From Amorphophallus konjac (taxonomy: Eukaryota > Streptophyta > Magnoliopsida > Alismatales > Araceae), in NCBI GenBank assembly GCA_022559845.1, contig CM040126.1:228910641-228974640 (forward strand): a stretch of DNA of 64,000 nt, given 5' to 3'. Within the stretch, counting starts at the first letter, position 1; each line of letters begins with the position of its first letter. Positions 31,467-42,072 of the stretch are shown one piece after another. The notes under the pieces were generated by a model. That model had not been told where the DNA came from, did not search any database, and saw only the letters and a list, made by a program, of their open reading frames with translations. The position numbers and the translations under genes are program-made.

Positions 31467-34024
31467 TGATGGGGACATCGCTTACTCCTTCACATACCTC
31501 CGAGGGTCCTGCTACTCGCCATTTTGCTCGCCATGATTTTTGGAGTCTAGCTATATAATTTCCACAATTTTCTTGAGTCATTATCATGTAATTTTGCCTT
31601 TTATTGAGTCTATTACCTAAGTTAGTTAGTCATTTACCTAAGTCCAAGTTTCATTAACTAGCTTAGTAGGCTATTGGGCCTGGCCCATGGGCGCCCCCTT
31701 CCCCAACCATTGGTCTTCTGTCAGTTGTCCACAATGTGAGGACTTATTGTAAATTGTGGGTTTCCTATATAAGGACCCCAATCCCCCACTTGAAGAGGGT
31801 AATTGATGAATGAATGAAAGCTTGAAATCCACTTGAATCCCCTTGAGTCTATCTCTCTCCCTCTCTCTCTATCTCTCTCTCTCTCTAAATTTCAAAATTC
31901 ACTCTCTCTCCTCCCTATTCTCCCCTAATTAAGACCCCTCCCCCTTCCCCATACCTCCCATTTAATCCCCCTCCAACCCCTAGGTGGAAGCCCCTCTTCC
32001 AAGGCACCCCTTGGCATTCCCCATACACCCCCTCACTTCCCCAAGCACCCCCTTCACCCCTCCCAAGCTAAAATTCGAATTCTCCTCCCTTTGGGACTGC
32101 ACCACATTCATTCCCAGCCCCCCTCACCTCCCTAGGTCGCAGCCCCCAACCCCCCTTCCCATTGTTCTTCCTTTGGCCAACCAAGCTCTTCCACCCCTCT
32201 CCCCCCCTTTGATCAGTCTGCAGGTGGCTGAAGAAGGCCCGTCTTGCAGAAGCTACCCCGAGTTCGTATGGTGACATCTGAGGGCGTATCTTACCTTTCT
32301 GGAAAGGCCGTCCAGTCCCCTACGCAGGCGAGAAGGAATCGTGCAATTCCGAGTTCGTGGCCACCCGTGAGAGCTGTCCTACCCCGACTGCGCCAGACAC
32401 CACCTGCAGAAAGCCTGAGCCCGATTGGAAGCTGCTTCACGACCAACGGCGAAGGAATCAGGCTGAAGTCTCTTCTTCAAATATCTTCCTCCACCAGTCC
32501 TCTGTCTGGATAAAGAAGCGGAAGTGCATTCAGCATCCGGAGGTCAGAGTTTTGGTCTTTCTTCCTCGACTGGTCTGGTCTGCCTCCTGCAGTCTGCAGC
32601 GACCAGTTCCCACTCGTCGGCGTCCCCCTGTCCACCCCGACCTCAGAAGGTGTTGCCGTCAGTTTTTATGAGAAGAGGCTTTGTCCACGGTTCCATCGAC
32701 TCCAACGGTTCGTGATTCGGCATCCAGGAGCGGCCGGGACAACTTCTGCAATCCACTGTTCACATCTGGTAGCCGCTGCGGCCAGAGTCTGCAACCCGGT
32801 TCGTCACTGCACCACGGCTAATCGTTGAGGATTCAGACCCACGGCCCTTCATCAAAGTTCTTCCTCCATCTGTCCCCAACCAGGAGCAAGAAACAGAACC
32901 TCATTCGGCATCCCGGGGCCAGAGTTCCGAATTTTCTCCCTCTGTCGCGCGGATCTGCCTCCAGCAGCCTACAGCGACCAGTGCCTACTCCTCAGGGCAC
33001 ACCGACCGTCCACGGCCTCAGATCGCAGCCCCACCAACTCCAGCTGAAAGCTACCTCGACCACGGAGACGACACCGCTGATTTCGTGCCAATCGGAGTTC
33101 GGGAGCGCCCGTGACAGCATCTGTAACCTACTTCTACAGAACAGGTCCGGCCAGAGACCACACCAACTGTCCTGGTTCAGTCGCCAGTGCCGCCAGTCCA
33201 TGACTCCAAAGGCCGCCCCAAAATGCAGAAAACACCGGCTTCAAGCCAGGAAGCATTGCGAGGTGGTTTCGCTCAATTCGGAGTCCGGACAAGCCCGGGA
33301 CAGAGCCAACAACAACACCCTGTCCAGCCGTCCAGATTGCAGCTGAACCCACATTGATTTCCTTTCTACCATTTCGGTCCGTCCTCCCATCCCCGCCTGG
33401 CCGGCTTACCACCCCACCCTACGTGGTGGTAGTGTTTGTTTGTAATTAACCAATTCCCACCCCCGAGATCACCCTCCTGCGCGAGGTGTAGTAATTGTAC
33501 TCTTGAACAGGTTTTGAAGCTTCACCGGCGCAGTGTGCGGGGAGCACACTTCCCCGCTCGCCCTCGTCTCCGACCGGGATCGGCGTCTTCACGCCGATCA
33601 GGTGAGCTCCTGGCCACTCTTCGCTGCTGGTTATTACCATTGCTAGCTTAGAATCGCTCTTAGTTGTCCGTCGGAGGTGAGACGAGCGCTCGATCTATAA
33701 TTCAATCCAATCAAGTGTTCACCGCGGAGCGAGTTGAGAGAGAGCCATTGCATCCCACGCCCTCGGCGTGCCGGCCGCCCTTGAAATCGGGCATCCCTGG
33801 CCCATTGGGATCTATCCCTATCCACCGACCCTTGGAGCCCCGAGGTCCAACCTCGGACCCTCACCACCATCGCCCGTCCTTCTACGGATCCGAGTGTGCT
33901 TCCGCGAGCGAAACCGCATGTGCGACGTTGCCGACTCATAGTGCTACTTGCTATCCTAGGTCCAAGGGAGTCGCGTCACATCAAATTGATATCTTTGTCC
34001 TCCGCTGCATATCGTGTCACATCA
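31467..34024 (+). repeat. A1 3' LTR
   Basis: Near-identical to 25959-28490. It is 26 bp longer, mainly from an insertion around 31707-31735 that contains TTGGTCTTCTGTCAG. TATA box at 31766-31774; hairpin at 33578-33599 followed by AG|GTGAGC. Confidence 0.92.
33578..33606 (+). promoter_or_regulatory. CTTC-loop hairpin and 5' splice donor, A1 3' LTR
   Basis: Identical to the element in the 5' LTR at 28043-28071. Confidence 0.6.
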
Positions 34025-34029
34025 CTATG
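34025..34029. repeat. Target duplication CTATG of A1, right copy
   Basis: Matches 25954-25958; the minus-strand LTR of the composite resumes here. Confidence 0.9.
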
Positions 34030-34067
34030 CTAGCAATGAATTGAAACCAGCCAAGAGAGCGATCGAG

Positions 34068-34097
34068 GCTCACCTAGCCGGCGTGAAGACGCCGACT
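34068..34097 (-). promoter_or_regulatory. CTTC-loop hairpin and 5' splice donor, composite left LTR
   Basis: On the minus strand AGTCGGCGT-CTTC-ACGCCGGCT (34097-34076), a 9-bp stem with one G-T wobble, then AG|GTGAGC. It is intermediate between the A1 and right-LTR stems. Confidence 0.6.
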
Positions 34098-35597
34098 CCG
34101 GCCGAAGACGGGGGCGAGCGGGGAAGCGTGGGTATGCACCCGCACGCCGCGCCGATGAAGCTTCGAACCTAAAATTTAAGATTTACATGCACTACGCCCC
34201 TTGCAAGGGGGTTGGACTAGGGGTGGGGGTTCAAATTACAACCAAAATATTCCTCCACGCAGGGAGGGGCCTTCAGCCGGCCAAGCGGGGAGGGGAGAAA
34301 CGGGGAAAGTATGCCGAATGAAGACCGAGATCGGTTCAGTCTTCTCTCTGCGAGTGCTGACAGTTGGTCGAAGATGTTGCTGCTGTGACTTTCCCGGAAT
34401 TTTTTTGGGGATGAAACCACTTGGAGAATCTTCGTATCTGGAACAGGGTGACTCCAGAATTTTGTAAATTTCTTCAGGCACCGCTGCTGGTCGGGGTGGG
34501 GGTTTGAACAGGGTGGCAGACCCTGGGATCTGACAGTTTCAGGTTCCCAACAGCAAGAAGAAGATGGTCCCACAACCGCTCCCCAGCTCAGAATCAGGTA
34601 CCACTGGAATCTTTGGAACCGTTGACGAGTCCTCTTCGAAGCAAGACTGACGGGGATGCGAGCTGATGTCGGGGTCGACCGGTGGGCTCTGAACACTGAG
34701 GAGGGGTCGGTGCAGACTGAGTGGAGGTAGATCCGAGCGCTGGAGGAAGAAATTAATAACTCTTGCGAATGGATGCCGATTGGAGTTCCGCCTCTTGATT
34801 CTCAAAGTAGACAGGTCGAAGAAGATCTTTGCAGAAGAACTTTTGTCCTGATTCACGCTGGATTTGTCATGGCAGAGCTTCCACTCACGTTCAGGTGCTC
34901 TGTCAGGAGAGCTTCGCACAGTCGAGGGAGAACGGCTCTGCCGGGCAGCGTGGTGCTCGAACGACAACTAAACCACCGCCGTTGCGAAGAAGATAGGTAG
35001 ACGCTTCCGTGGGTACCTCTTGGGCCTTCAGATTCGCGGGGAGGTGGTCGGGGTGGCCGCTGCTAGCAGGTGATCCTCTGCAGGTCGCCAGTCTAGATGG
35101 TGGAAGGTGGGGGTGATGGAGAAGAACAATGGGAGAGTGGAGGAGATGAGAGAGAGGGGGGGGCGACCTAGGGCTGTGGAGGGAAGGGGGATTTCAAAAT
35201 TCAAAGGCCTAGGGAGGTGGAGGGGTGCTTGGGGTAGTGGGAAGGGTGCTTGGGAAAGTGGGAGGGGTAGTTGGGGGTTGGGTGGTGAGGAGAGGATTGG
35301 TGGAGGGGGTCTTGGGAAGGGGGGGAGAATTGATGAGGGTTGTGGGGAATGGGAAGAGGCTTTAATGGGGTAGGTGGGGAGTGGAGGTGGTTGAGAAGGG
35401 AGGAGAGAGAAAAATTTTGAAATTGGGGTGGGGAGGAGAGAGAATGGGGTTCGCCCCCTTTAGAGAGAGAGAAGAGAGAGAGAGGGGGGGAATCCACCCC
35501 AATAGAGAGAGAGATAATGAGAGAGAGGTCTAGTGGGATTTGGAATTCTGGATTTCAATATTCATGCAAAAGTTGTTACATATAAGATGAGTGGGGG

Positions 35598-35609
35598 CCT
35601 ATTTATAGG
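35598..35609 (-). promoter_or_regulatory. TATA box, composite left LTR
   Basis: Minus strand CCTATAAATAGG followed by CCCCCACTC. It is about 330 bp inside the LTR (start 35929), matching the short-U3 layout of the other copies. Confidence 0.65.
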
Positions 35610-35929
35610 CATTGGACTTTTCCTAGGATGAAAATGACCCTGACTAAATAACTATTGACCAAGCACTCCAACGGAGGGGCGCCCCTGGGCCTAGCCCATT
35701 AGTTGGGCCCAATAGCCTAACAAACCAACACAATGACACAAGACTTTGGTAGATAACCTACTAACCTAGGTACATGACTCAAATAAAGGAAAAATTACAT
35801 GATGATGACTCAAATAAAATGTAAAAATTACATGACTAGACTCAAAAAATTATGACGAACACAATGGCGCATGCTGATGAGCAATCCGAGCCTCAAAAGA
35901 AGTGGAGGGGGCGAGGGATGCCCCCATCA

Positions 35930-36213
35930 TACCCCCGGGGTGGGGAAAACTTGACCCCGTCGAGTATGGGTCCACCGGGGAAGTAGTACACCAAAATGCA
36001 GCTCCGGGCGAACCACGATCTCCAAACTCAACCTTCACTCATACCTGGAGAAGGGTGCTTTTGCTCGTCAAAGTGGCTCGGACACACCCTCATGCTGACG
36101 ATGAGATCTTGCTTGCCTAGTATTGCCGCCGTGTGCTCACGTCGGGCTCTCAGGCTAATTTGTGGTGGCACTCCGAGGGTGTCTCTCGCAAGGATAGGTG
36201 TAAGCTCAAGGCA
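35930..36213 (-). other. Minus-strand 3' internal segment of family A
   Basis: On the minus strand this aligns with A1 31190-31466, ending in CCCCGGGGGTA directly before the LTR start. Shared words include GAGAGCCCGACGTG, GGCAATACTA, ATGAGGGTGTGTCCG and TTGAG-TTTGGAGAT. It is therefore the last 280 bases before a 3' LTR, lying in the opposite orientation to the rest of the composite's coding region. Confidence 0.8.
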
Positions 36214-36866
36214 CTCACTAGGTCATGTCCTAGGGCCATTGCATGCATCATCACCCTTGTCCACTATCATGACTACCTCATACTTGGCATATTCGCCACT
36301 CTTAGGCCCATTAGAAGCCTTTGTGTTTGATGGATCCCGCCCTAGCATATATCTAGAATGGGAGAAGTCCATAGACCAACACTTTGGGAGGTTTACCCTG
36401 TCAAGGCTTGTCCAAGTCAACTATGCCAAGGGTTTGCTCTGGCGCCAAGCTAGGAAAGAATGGGAGAACATTGTAGGTTTGAGAGAAGCCAAAGGGGAAG
36501 CACCCATTGAATCTTGGGATGAAATGAGGGCCGATCTAGACTTGTCTCTACTAAGTCTTGTCCTAGGGCCATTACATGCATCACCCTTGTCCACTATCAT
36601 GACTACCTCATACTTGGAATATTCACCACTCTTAGGCCCATTAGAAGCCTTTGTGTTTGATGGATCCCGCCCTAGCATATATCTAGAATGGGAGAAGTCC
36701 ATAGACCAACACTTTGGGTGGTTTACCCTGTCAAGGCTTGTCCAAGTCAACAATGCCAAGAGTTTGCTCTGGCTCCAAGCTAGGAAAGAATGGGAGAACA
36801 TTGTAGGTTTGAGAGAAGTCAAAGGGGAAGCACCCATTGAATCTTGGGATGAAATGAGGGCCGATC
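36214..36866 (+). repeat. Tandem duplication of leader plus gag start
   Basis: Copy 1 (36214-about 36538) and copy 2 (about 36539-36866) both contain GTCCTAGGGCCATT, the start ATGACTACCTCATACTTG and a Gag-like stretch ending at GATGAAATGAGGGCCGATCT. The ATG codons are at 36269 and 36599, 330 bp apart. The copies differ at a few bases. Copy 2 retains more leader (GACTTGTCTCTACTAAG). Confidence 0.85.
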
Positions 36867-37411
36867 TTAGAAAGATCTACTCACCCCAACCCAAACCTCT
36901 TCAACCGACCGATCTTTCACCCCCGACCCCAACTCCAACCCAAGAACTTCCCCGACCAAGCCCAACCCAAGTCCACCCATGTTCACCACCCCGAGAGTAC
37001 CATGCACTGACCATTATCACTCCACCCACCATAGACTATCCTACCCCATTATCCTTGGAAGTTGTGGCCCACACACATACCCAAGTGGAGATGGATGCCA
37101 ATCCGGATCCACCTCCCACCATAGAGAACATCCTAGACCCCCCACTTCCACCCACCTCTCCTAGTCCGGGTCCTCATGAGCCGCACACTCTCGCCATGAA
37201 TGAGTCCATACTCCAATGGCTCAAGTGGGGCCCCACCGTTCCTAGCTCACCACCCTACCTTTCACCCTTGGGATATCAAGCCCACATTGTGTCCACCCGG
37301 TCTTCCCATGTCACACTTCAAACCTCCTATCTTGCGGAAGACTTAGGGGACTTAGGGGACTGCTTACAATGGCAAGTCTACCTAACCAATATGCTAGCCA
37401 TAGGACCATTG
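36599..37411 (+). pseudogene. Composite element Gag-like ORF, 5' half (split by Copia insertion)
   Basis: From ATG 36599 the frame reads a Gypsy Gag core: FVFDGSRPSIYLEWEKSI, LVQVN-AK-LLW, KEWENIVG, and EAPIESWDEMRADLRKIYSP. A proline-rich part follows (SPPTPTPTQELPRPSPTQ; CSPPREYH; ITPPTIDYPTPL), and then the part homologous to A1 residues 390-440. At 37412 the SIRE-like LTR interrupts it in mid-sequence. The same frame extends back through the first gag copy to the inverted segment. Zinc knuckle, protease and polymerase are absent. Confidence 0.6.
37407..37411. repeat. Target duplication CATTG of SIRE-like element, left copy
   Basis: CATTG precedes the LTR start TGTTGAGTC; the right copy is at 49027-49031. 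Confidence 0.95.
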
Positions 37412-38218
37412 TGTTGAGTCTTGTAGAATCTTTACATGTTTTGATGATGACAACATGATAAGTCTTAGTGGTCTTCAAAAATTATGTCTATGTGAAAATT
37501 TAACAAAAATATTGTTTCTGTGAAAAAATGAACAAAGAACATGTTTGTTGAAGGATGAACCTTCATTTCACTTCAGGTATTGTTCAGGGACTGTATTCGT
37601 GTTGATTGGCACTTCGTCATGTTTGTATATAACACCTCGTGTTGAACTGTTTGTCTTCGTGTCGCTTTAGTTTAAGTACTGTTTGTATTTCCAACACGCC
37701 GTATCGTCTTCTCTTACCGCGTGTTGTTTATGTTTACTGTCCTTCAGGTCGTGCGTCTGTGTTGTCTCCTCTACATTGCGTGTCGTTTTTCTCTGTAGTG
37801 TTTGTTTTGATTCAGTGACACGTCGTGTCATTGATCTTTACTTCGTACTGTTTTCACCATCTTCGTGTTGGTCTTTCTCATTAGACCTCGTGTCGTTCTC
37901 GCTTTGACCACACTTCCTGTTGCTTTACGAAGACCTCGTGTCTTGCTTGTTTGCAGCCACTTCGTGTCGGTTTCTGATTCAGCACGTGTTGTCCTCACGA
38001 TTGTTTTTCACCTCGTACTGTTCTAATCTTACTTCGTGTCGTTGTCAGTCCGTGTCTTTCTGATGTTGAAATCACACTTCGTGTTGATTTCTGTTCTCGA
38101 CTTTGTGTCGTTTCACCTCTTGTCATTTTGAGTTCGTATCAAATCACTGTTCTGTCTTCGTGTTGTCTTTCAACTCCATGTCAATTCTTGTACTTCATCT
38201 TGGTGTTGTTTTTTAACC

Positions 38219-38350
38219 CGTGTCGATTACTGTTTCGACTTCGTGTTGTTTTCAACCTGTGTCAATTACTGTTTTGACTTCGTGTTGTTTCCAACCCGTG
38301 TCGATTACTGTTTCGACTTCGTGTTGTTTTCAACCCGTGTCGATTACTGT
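38219..38350 (+). repeat. 39-bp U3 tandem repeats
   Basis: Units CCCGTGTCGATTACTGTTTC and GACTTCGTGTTGTTTTCAA alternate with a variant unit, giving a 78-bp double unit. The 3' LTR (about 47409-47618) has exactly one more double unit. Confidence 0.85.
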
Positions 38351-38883
38351 GTCATCTTCGTGTTGTCTTCACCTCGTGTCGTTTTTTCATCTCTTCATAT
38401 CGTTTTTGTTCCATCGCGTACAGGACATCGCAGCACCTCGTGTTGCTTCCTGTTTCACTTTCGTGTCATTTGTCTTGTTGTGTCTTCGTGTCATTTTTAC
38501 TCTTCCTAGTCCTCGTGTCTCTCTTGTGTTGAAACCATACTTAGTGTTGGTTTCTGTTCTTGTCTTCGCGTCTTCGCGTTGTTTTTCTGTCTACCTCGTA
38601 ACATTCTCTTAGTAATGTTCATTGTGTCACCACTGTATCCCGTGTCGTTCTCTGTTTTGTGTATCTTTTTGTCGTGTCCACTAACCTCATGCAGTTCTAG
38701 CTCTTATGGCACTCAATATTAATGGTTCTTATCTCGTTGCAGGTCCGAGGAAGAACATTCATCAGTGTCTGGGTGCACATGATCCGATACTGAAGGAACA
38801 AATACAAAAAGGGCACGTAGCAGGAAGGTTCTGGATCGAGCGTGGGAGGCACACGCGTTTAGTGCCCTATCCATCTACTGCCG

Positions 38884-38893
38884 CTATAAATAG
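38884..38893 (+). promoter_or_regulatory. TATA box, SIRE-like 5' LTR
   Basis: CTATAAATAG about 1.47 kb into the LTR; the same box is at 48152-48161 in the 3' LTR. The old fragment at the window start has a TATATA at the equivalent place. Confidence 0.75.
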
Positions 38894-39760
38894 AATCCTT
38901 CGTCCACCGATGAAGATTGATCTGAGCCAAGAAAGAAAAGGCAGTGTTACAGAGAGCTCGATCCAGCAGAAGAAGAAAAAGTGAGAGAGAGAGATAGTGC
39001 TCGTGTGAAAGAGGAAGAGAGTGTAAGAGAAAGAAAGAGAGATAGAGAGTGAGTGAGAGAGCTCATGGAGAAGAAGAAAGAAGTTTACCTGAAGATCTGT
39101 CTTCACTGGACCGTGGATCAGATCCAGGCCAGTCAGCTCTGTTAGGAGCCAAATTGTGCATTTTGTGTTTCAGCTTCTGTTTGCTGAAGTTATTTTCGTT
39201 TATTGTTTTTTCCTTTGTTTTCTGGTTTGTTGTGCTTTCCGATCCTCTGGTCTGAGGTCGTGTTCCCTCCGGTTAGGAGGAAGGGAGATCTGATCTCCAG
39301 TTGCAAGTAGCTGGGAGCTACTTGTGGGTTCCCTCCGGCTTGGAGGAAGGGAGACTTGTCTCCGGTTCTGGGCTTGTGGATTCAAGTCCAGAGGTTCCCT
39401 CCGGTTTGGAGGAAGAGGGGAGGTTGTTCCCCTGGTTAAGCTGTGTGGCAGCAACTGTTTGCAGACTGAGTCTGCTTGGTTCTAGCGTTCGCTAGTGAAG
39501 CCTCACTCCGGTTGGGAGTGAGGGGTGGATGTAGGTCTGAAGGACCGAACCACCTAAAAATCTATTGAGCAGTGGCTTGATTGTCTGGTTTGCTTCCGCT
39601 AGATGCTTGAATAGGTGCGCTCAATGTGATTGTATTTGAGTCGAATAGAATTGGTTCCATTCTGTTTCCTTATCTAGCATCCGGTTTTTAAATTTAATCC
39701 ATTATTCGTAGAAGGATTCATTCACCCCCCCTCTGTATCCGGGCCAAGCACCCTAACAGT

Positions 39761-39772
39761 TGGTATCAGAGC
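39761..39772 (+). other. SIRE-like primer-binding site (tRNA-Met)
   Basis: TGGTATCAGAGC two bases after the LTR end at 39758. Confidence 0.93.
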
Positions 39773-39879
39773 AGGTGTCTGCTTACAAGGTCCAGCGACC
39801 TGCAGATCGATCTTGCAATCTTAGGTGCTTATTTCTTTTTAGTGCTTCAATATTCTTGTGCGTTAATCTGTGTGTTCTC

Positions 39880-42072
39880 ATGGCCCATCCACCGATCTTC
39901 AATGGTACGCATTTTGATGCATGGTTCGCTGTTTTGAAGAGTTATGTTAAATCTGTGAATCCAGACCTGTGGAAAGTAATTTCACATGGTCCTCATGAAC
40001 TACCTAAGAAAAAGTCCAAATGGACTGACAGTCACAAATCCATGCATGAAGAAAATCAGATAGCAATAAATTTAATGAAGGCAGCTACTGATAGAGCTTT
40101 TCATTCATGTTTCTTTGAATCCAGTTCTGCTAAAGATATTTTGGATGCACTGAAGCGAACTCAGGAGATAGATGTGGACAGATGCATGATGGCCAACAGA
40201 AGAAATCAAAGTGCCAGCGATCAAGGCAGCAATCAAACTAAAGAAGATGATGATGATGAGGTAAATATCTTCGAGAATTTCTCTCTAGAAGATTGGGAGA
40301 ATGCATATGCTGAATTATTTGAATCTCATGAACTGTTAAGAAAACTGTATAAAAAGTTGAAAAAGAGTATTCGGGTAGATAGTTCTAGCTCTCCATGTAA
40401 AAATTGTTCAAGTACGAAGAAATCTCATGATGCATGTCTGTCTGATAATCATATGTATAAAAACCAGAATGCAGAACTGAAGAAGGAACTTGAATGTGTT
40501 CACTCTGAGCTGAACAATTTAAAATCTGAAGATGACTTCCTCAGAAAGCTCTCTAAGGAAAATGATGAACAACTAAAGAAACTTAAACGAGAGAATGAGT
40601 TGCTGTTTGAAAAATTTAACGCCATAAAATCTGTAAACATAGAATTACAGAAAGATTTTGAAAAACAACAAAAGGAATTGAGGGAGTTTGAAGCTAGGAG
40701 AGAAAGCATGGTTAACTCAGAAGATCAGCTTCTAATAAATGAGCTAGTTCAAAATGATAAGCTTAAAGAAGAAGTTGAAAAATTAAAACTGTTAAACAGT
40801 GCCATGTCTGAAAGACTTCTCACATTGGAAAAAGGAAAAGCTATCTGTACAAACGAGACTGAAGAGGTAGATGAGCTAAGAAAGGAAATTGAAGAATACA
40901 AAACAGCTAACAAGGTTTTGAATGAAGCTGTCAATTGTAGTGAACAAGAGATCACTAGTTATGAAATACACATTGCATCTCTTGAAAATGAAATTCGAGA
41001 TTTGAAAGCTTCCTTGTCTAAATTTGTTGATGGGCAGAAAAACCTAGACAAGCTGCTAGGTGTAAAAGTCAATGTCAAAAAGGAAGGGTTGGGCTACAAT
41101 AATCTCAATAAGAAGGCCTTGCAGAACAAAGTAATGACATCCTTTGTAAATACTTCAAATGTAGCCACTACATCAAAAGACAAACAGCCCATTGTTCAGA
41201 AAATACTGGGAACAAAGATTAACTTTAACAAGGAAGGACTGGGTTACAGTCCAGTCATGAGGAAGGTTGATGGAGCCAACCTGAAAACTGTCTTTGTCAA
41301 ATCCTCTGAACAGGAAAAGCCTTCTATCTCATCTCCATCTCAGTACAAGGCTAAGAAAACAGATAAACAAAATAAAAATCATAAAACATCAAAAATTCAA
41401 AGGAACAATCTGCATGCTAAGAACTCATCAGATAAATGCCATGTTTTAAAGAAATCAAGTGGCTCATGTCATTATTGTGGTAAGTATGGACATCTTATGA
41501 GTAACTGTTTTGTGATGGAAAAAGATGACAACAAGCATGTTAGAAAATCTGTGTCTGGTCAGAAAAGGAATGTCAAATGTTCTAATTGTGATAAAGTAGG
41601 ACACACTACTACTCATTGTTGGTTTGCAAGTAGTAAGGAAAAATCATGCTCATATCATACAAAACACTCTGCAAATCAGCATGTCTATAACAAGAACCAG
41701 CACATTATATGTTTTAATTGCAACAAAATTGGTCACAAGGTCTCTGAATGCTGGTCAGGGTCTTTTAAAAGAAATTCTATCTCATGCTTTGAATGTGGAA
41801 AGTATGGCCACAGGGCCATTGAATGTTGGCATGCTCAAAGGAAAAATTTCAGTTCTGGAAAGTATAGATTTCCTGCTAGTACAAATGCTCTTAGAAAGAA
41901 CAAAGTGGTTTTCAAAAGGAAAAACTTTGAATGTGTTGATTATGGAAAACAGTTTGGTAATGCAAATAACAGAAATTTCCATGCTAATGCACATACAATT
42001 CATACTCATAATAATGTGCATAACCCAGATCTGAAAACTACTGCTCTTACTATCAAGTTAAAAATGTGCTAA
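39880..42072 (+). CDS. gag: Copia Gag polyprotein (nucleocapsid with four zinc knuckles)
   Basis: 730 residues from ATG 39880, about 120 bases after the primer-binding site. The N-terminus (MAHPPIFNGTHFDAWFAVLK) is the start of the Copia Gag UBN2-type domain, but that domain is short here. Residues about 190-390 are a long Lys/Glu/Leu coiled coil. Four CX2CX4HX4C zinc knuckles sit near residues 530, 567, 611 and 636 (CHYCGKYGHLMSNC, CSNCDKVGHTTTHC, CFNCNKIGHKVSEC, CFECGKYGHRAIEC). Gag would form the virus-like particle and bind element RNA. The ORF ends just where protease should begin; another frame after it shows a GPKTSWVPV word typical of the Gag-protease linker. The frame is intact and likely functional. 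Confidence 0.9.
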   Translation: MAHPPIFNGTHFDAWFAVLKSYVKSVNPDLWKVISHGPHELPKKKSKWTDSHKSMHEENQIAINLMKAATDRAFHSCFFESSSAKDILDALKRTQEIDVDRCMMANRRNQSASDQGSNQTKEDDDDEVNIFENFSLEDWENAYAELFESHELLRKLYKKLKKSIRVDSSSSPCKNCSSTKKSHDACLSDNHMYKNQNAELKKELECVHSELNNLKSEDDFLRKLSKENDEQLKKLKRENELLFEKFNAIKSVNIELQKDFEKQQKELREFEARRESMVNSEDQLLINELVQNDKLKEEVEKLKLLNSAMSERLLTLEKGKAICTNETEEVDELRKEIEEYKTANKVLNEAVNCSEQEITSYEIHIASLENEIRDLKASLSKFVDGQKNLDKLLGVKVNVKKEGLGYNNLNKKALQNKVMTSFVNTSNVATTSKDKQPIVQKILGTKINFNKEGLGYSPVMRKVDGANLKTVFVKSSEQEKPSISSPSQYKAKKTDKQNKNHKTSKIQRNNLHAKNSSDKCHVLKKSSGSCHYCGKYGHLMSNCFVMEKDDNKHVRKSVSGQKRNVKCSNCDKVGHTTTHCWFASSKEKSCSYHTKHSANQHVYNKNQHIICFNCNKIGHKVSECWSGSFKRNSISCFECGKYGHRAIECWHAQRKNFSSGKYRFPASTNALRKNKVVFKRKNFECVDYGKQFGNANNRNFHANAHTIHTHNNVHNPDLKTTALTIKLKMC

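Larger units (their letters stand above)
25959..34024 (+). mobile_element. Element A1: complete non-autonomous family-A Gypsy element
   Basis: 8.07 kb with a 5-bp duplication, two LTRs (2,532 and 2,558 bp), primer-binding site, internal ORFs and a 3' LTR. I count roughly 25-30 substitutions plus one indel of about 26-29 bp between the LTRs, near 1 percent, so it is young but older than the Copia element. The internal 3 kb has Gag-like and integrase-tail-like ends but no protease, reverse transcriptase, RNase H or integrase core. It would need enzymes from another element. Confidence 0.9.
25623..35929 (-). repeat. Minus-strand family-A LTR of composite, interrupted by element A1
   Basis: On the minus strand it starts TGATGGGGGCATCC at 35929 and ends TTTCACATCA at 25623. 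Without A1 (25959-34024) and the extra CTATG it is about 2.24 kb. It shares the GCATCCCAC, GGCCGCCC and CCTCGGACCCTC words with A1 LTRs, more closely than with the right-hand LTR. Confidence 0.85.
37412..39758 (+). repeat. SIRE-like 5' LTR
   Basis: Starts TGTTGAGTCTTG and ends GCACCCTAACA. The U3 part (37560-38680) is packed with CTTCGTGTTG and CTCGTGTCG words, and at 38219-38350 with a 39-bp doublet repeat. TATA box at 38884; leader repeats CCCTCCGG..GGAGGAAGG at 39265-39420. The ORFs inside are repeat by-products. Confidence 0.95.

Noticed and set aside
37683..38612. Ser/Cys/Val-rich ORFs duplicated at 46873-47880, as paired genes
   Set aside because: They lie in U3 repeats of the two SIRE-like LTRs and arise from CTTCGTGTTG/CTCGTGTCG words.
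39761..39772. tRNA-Met gene at TGGTATCAGAGC sites
   Set aside because: Only the 12-18 base complement used as primer-binding site is present; no cloverleaf surrounds it.
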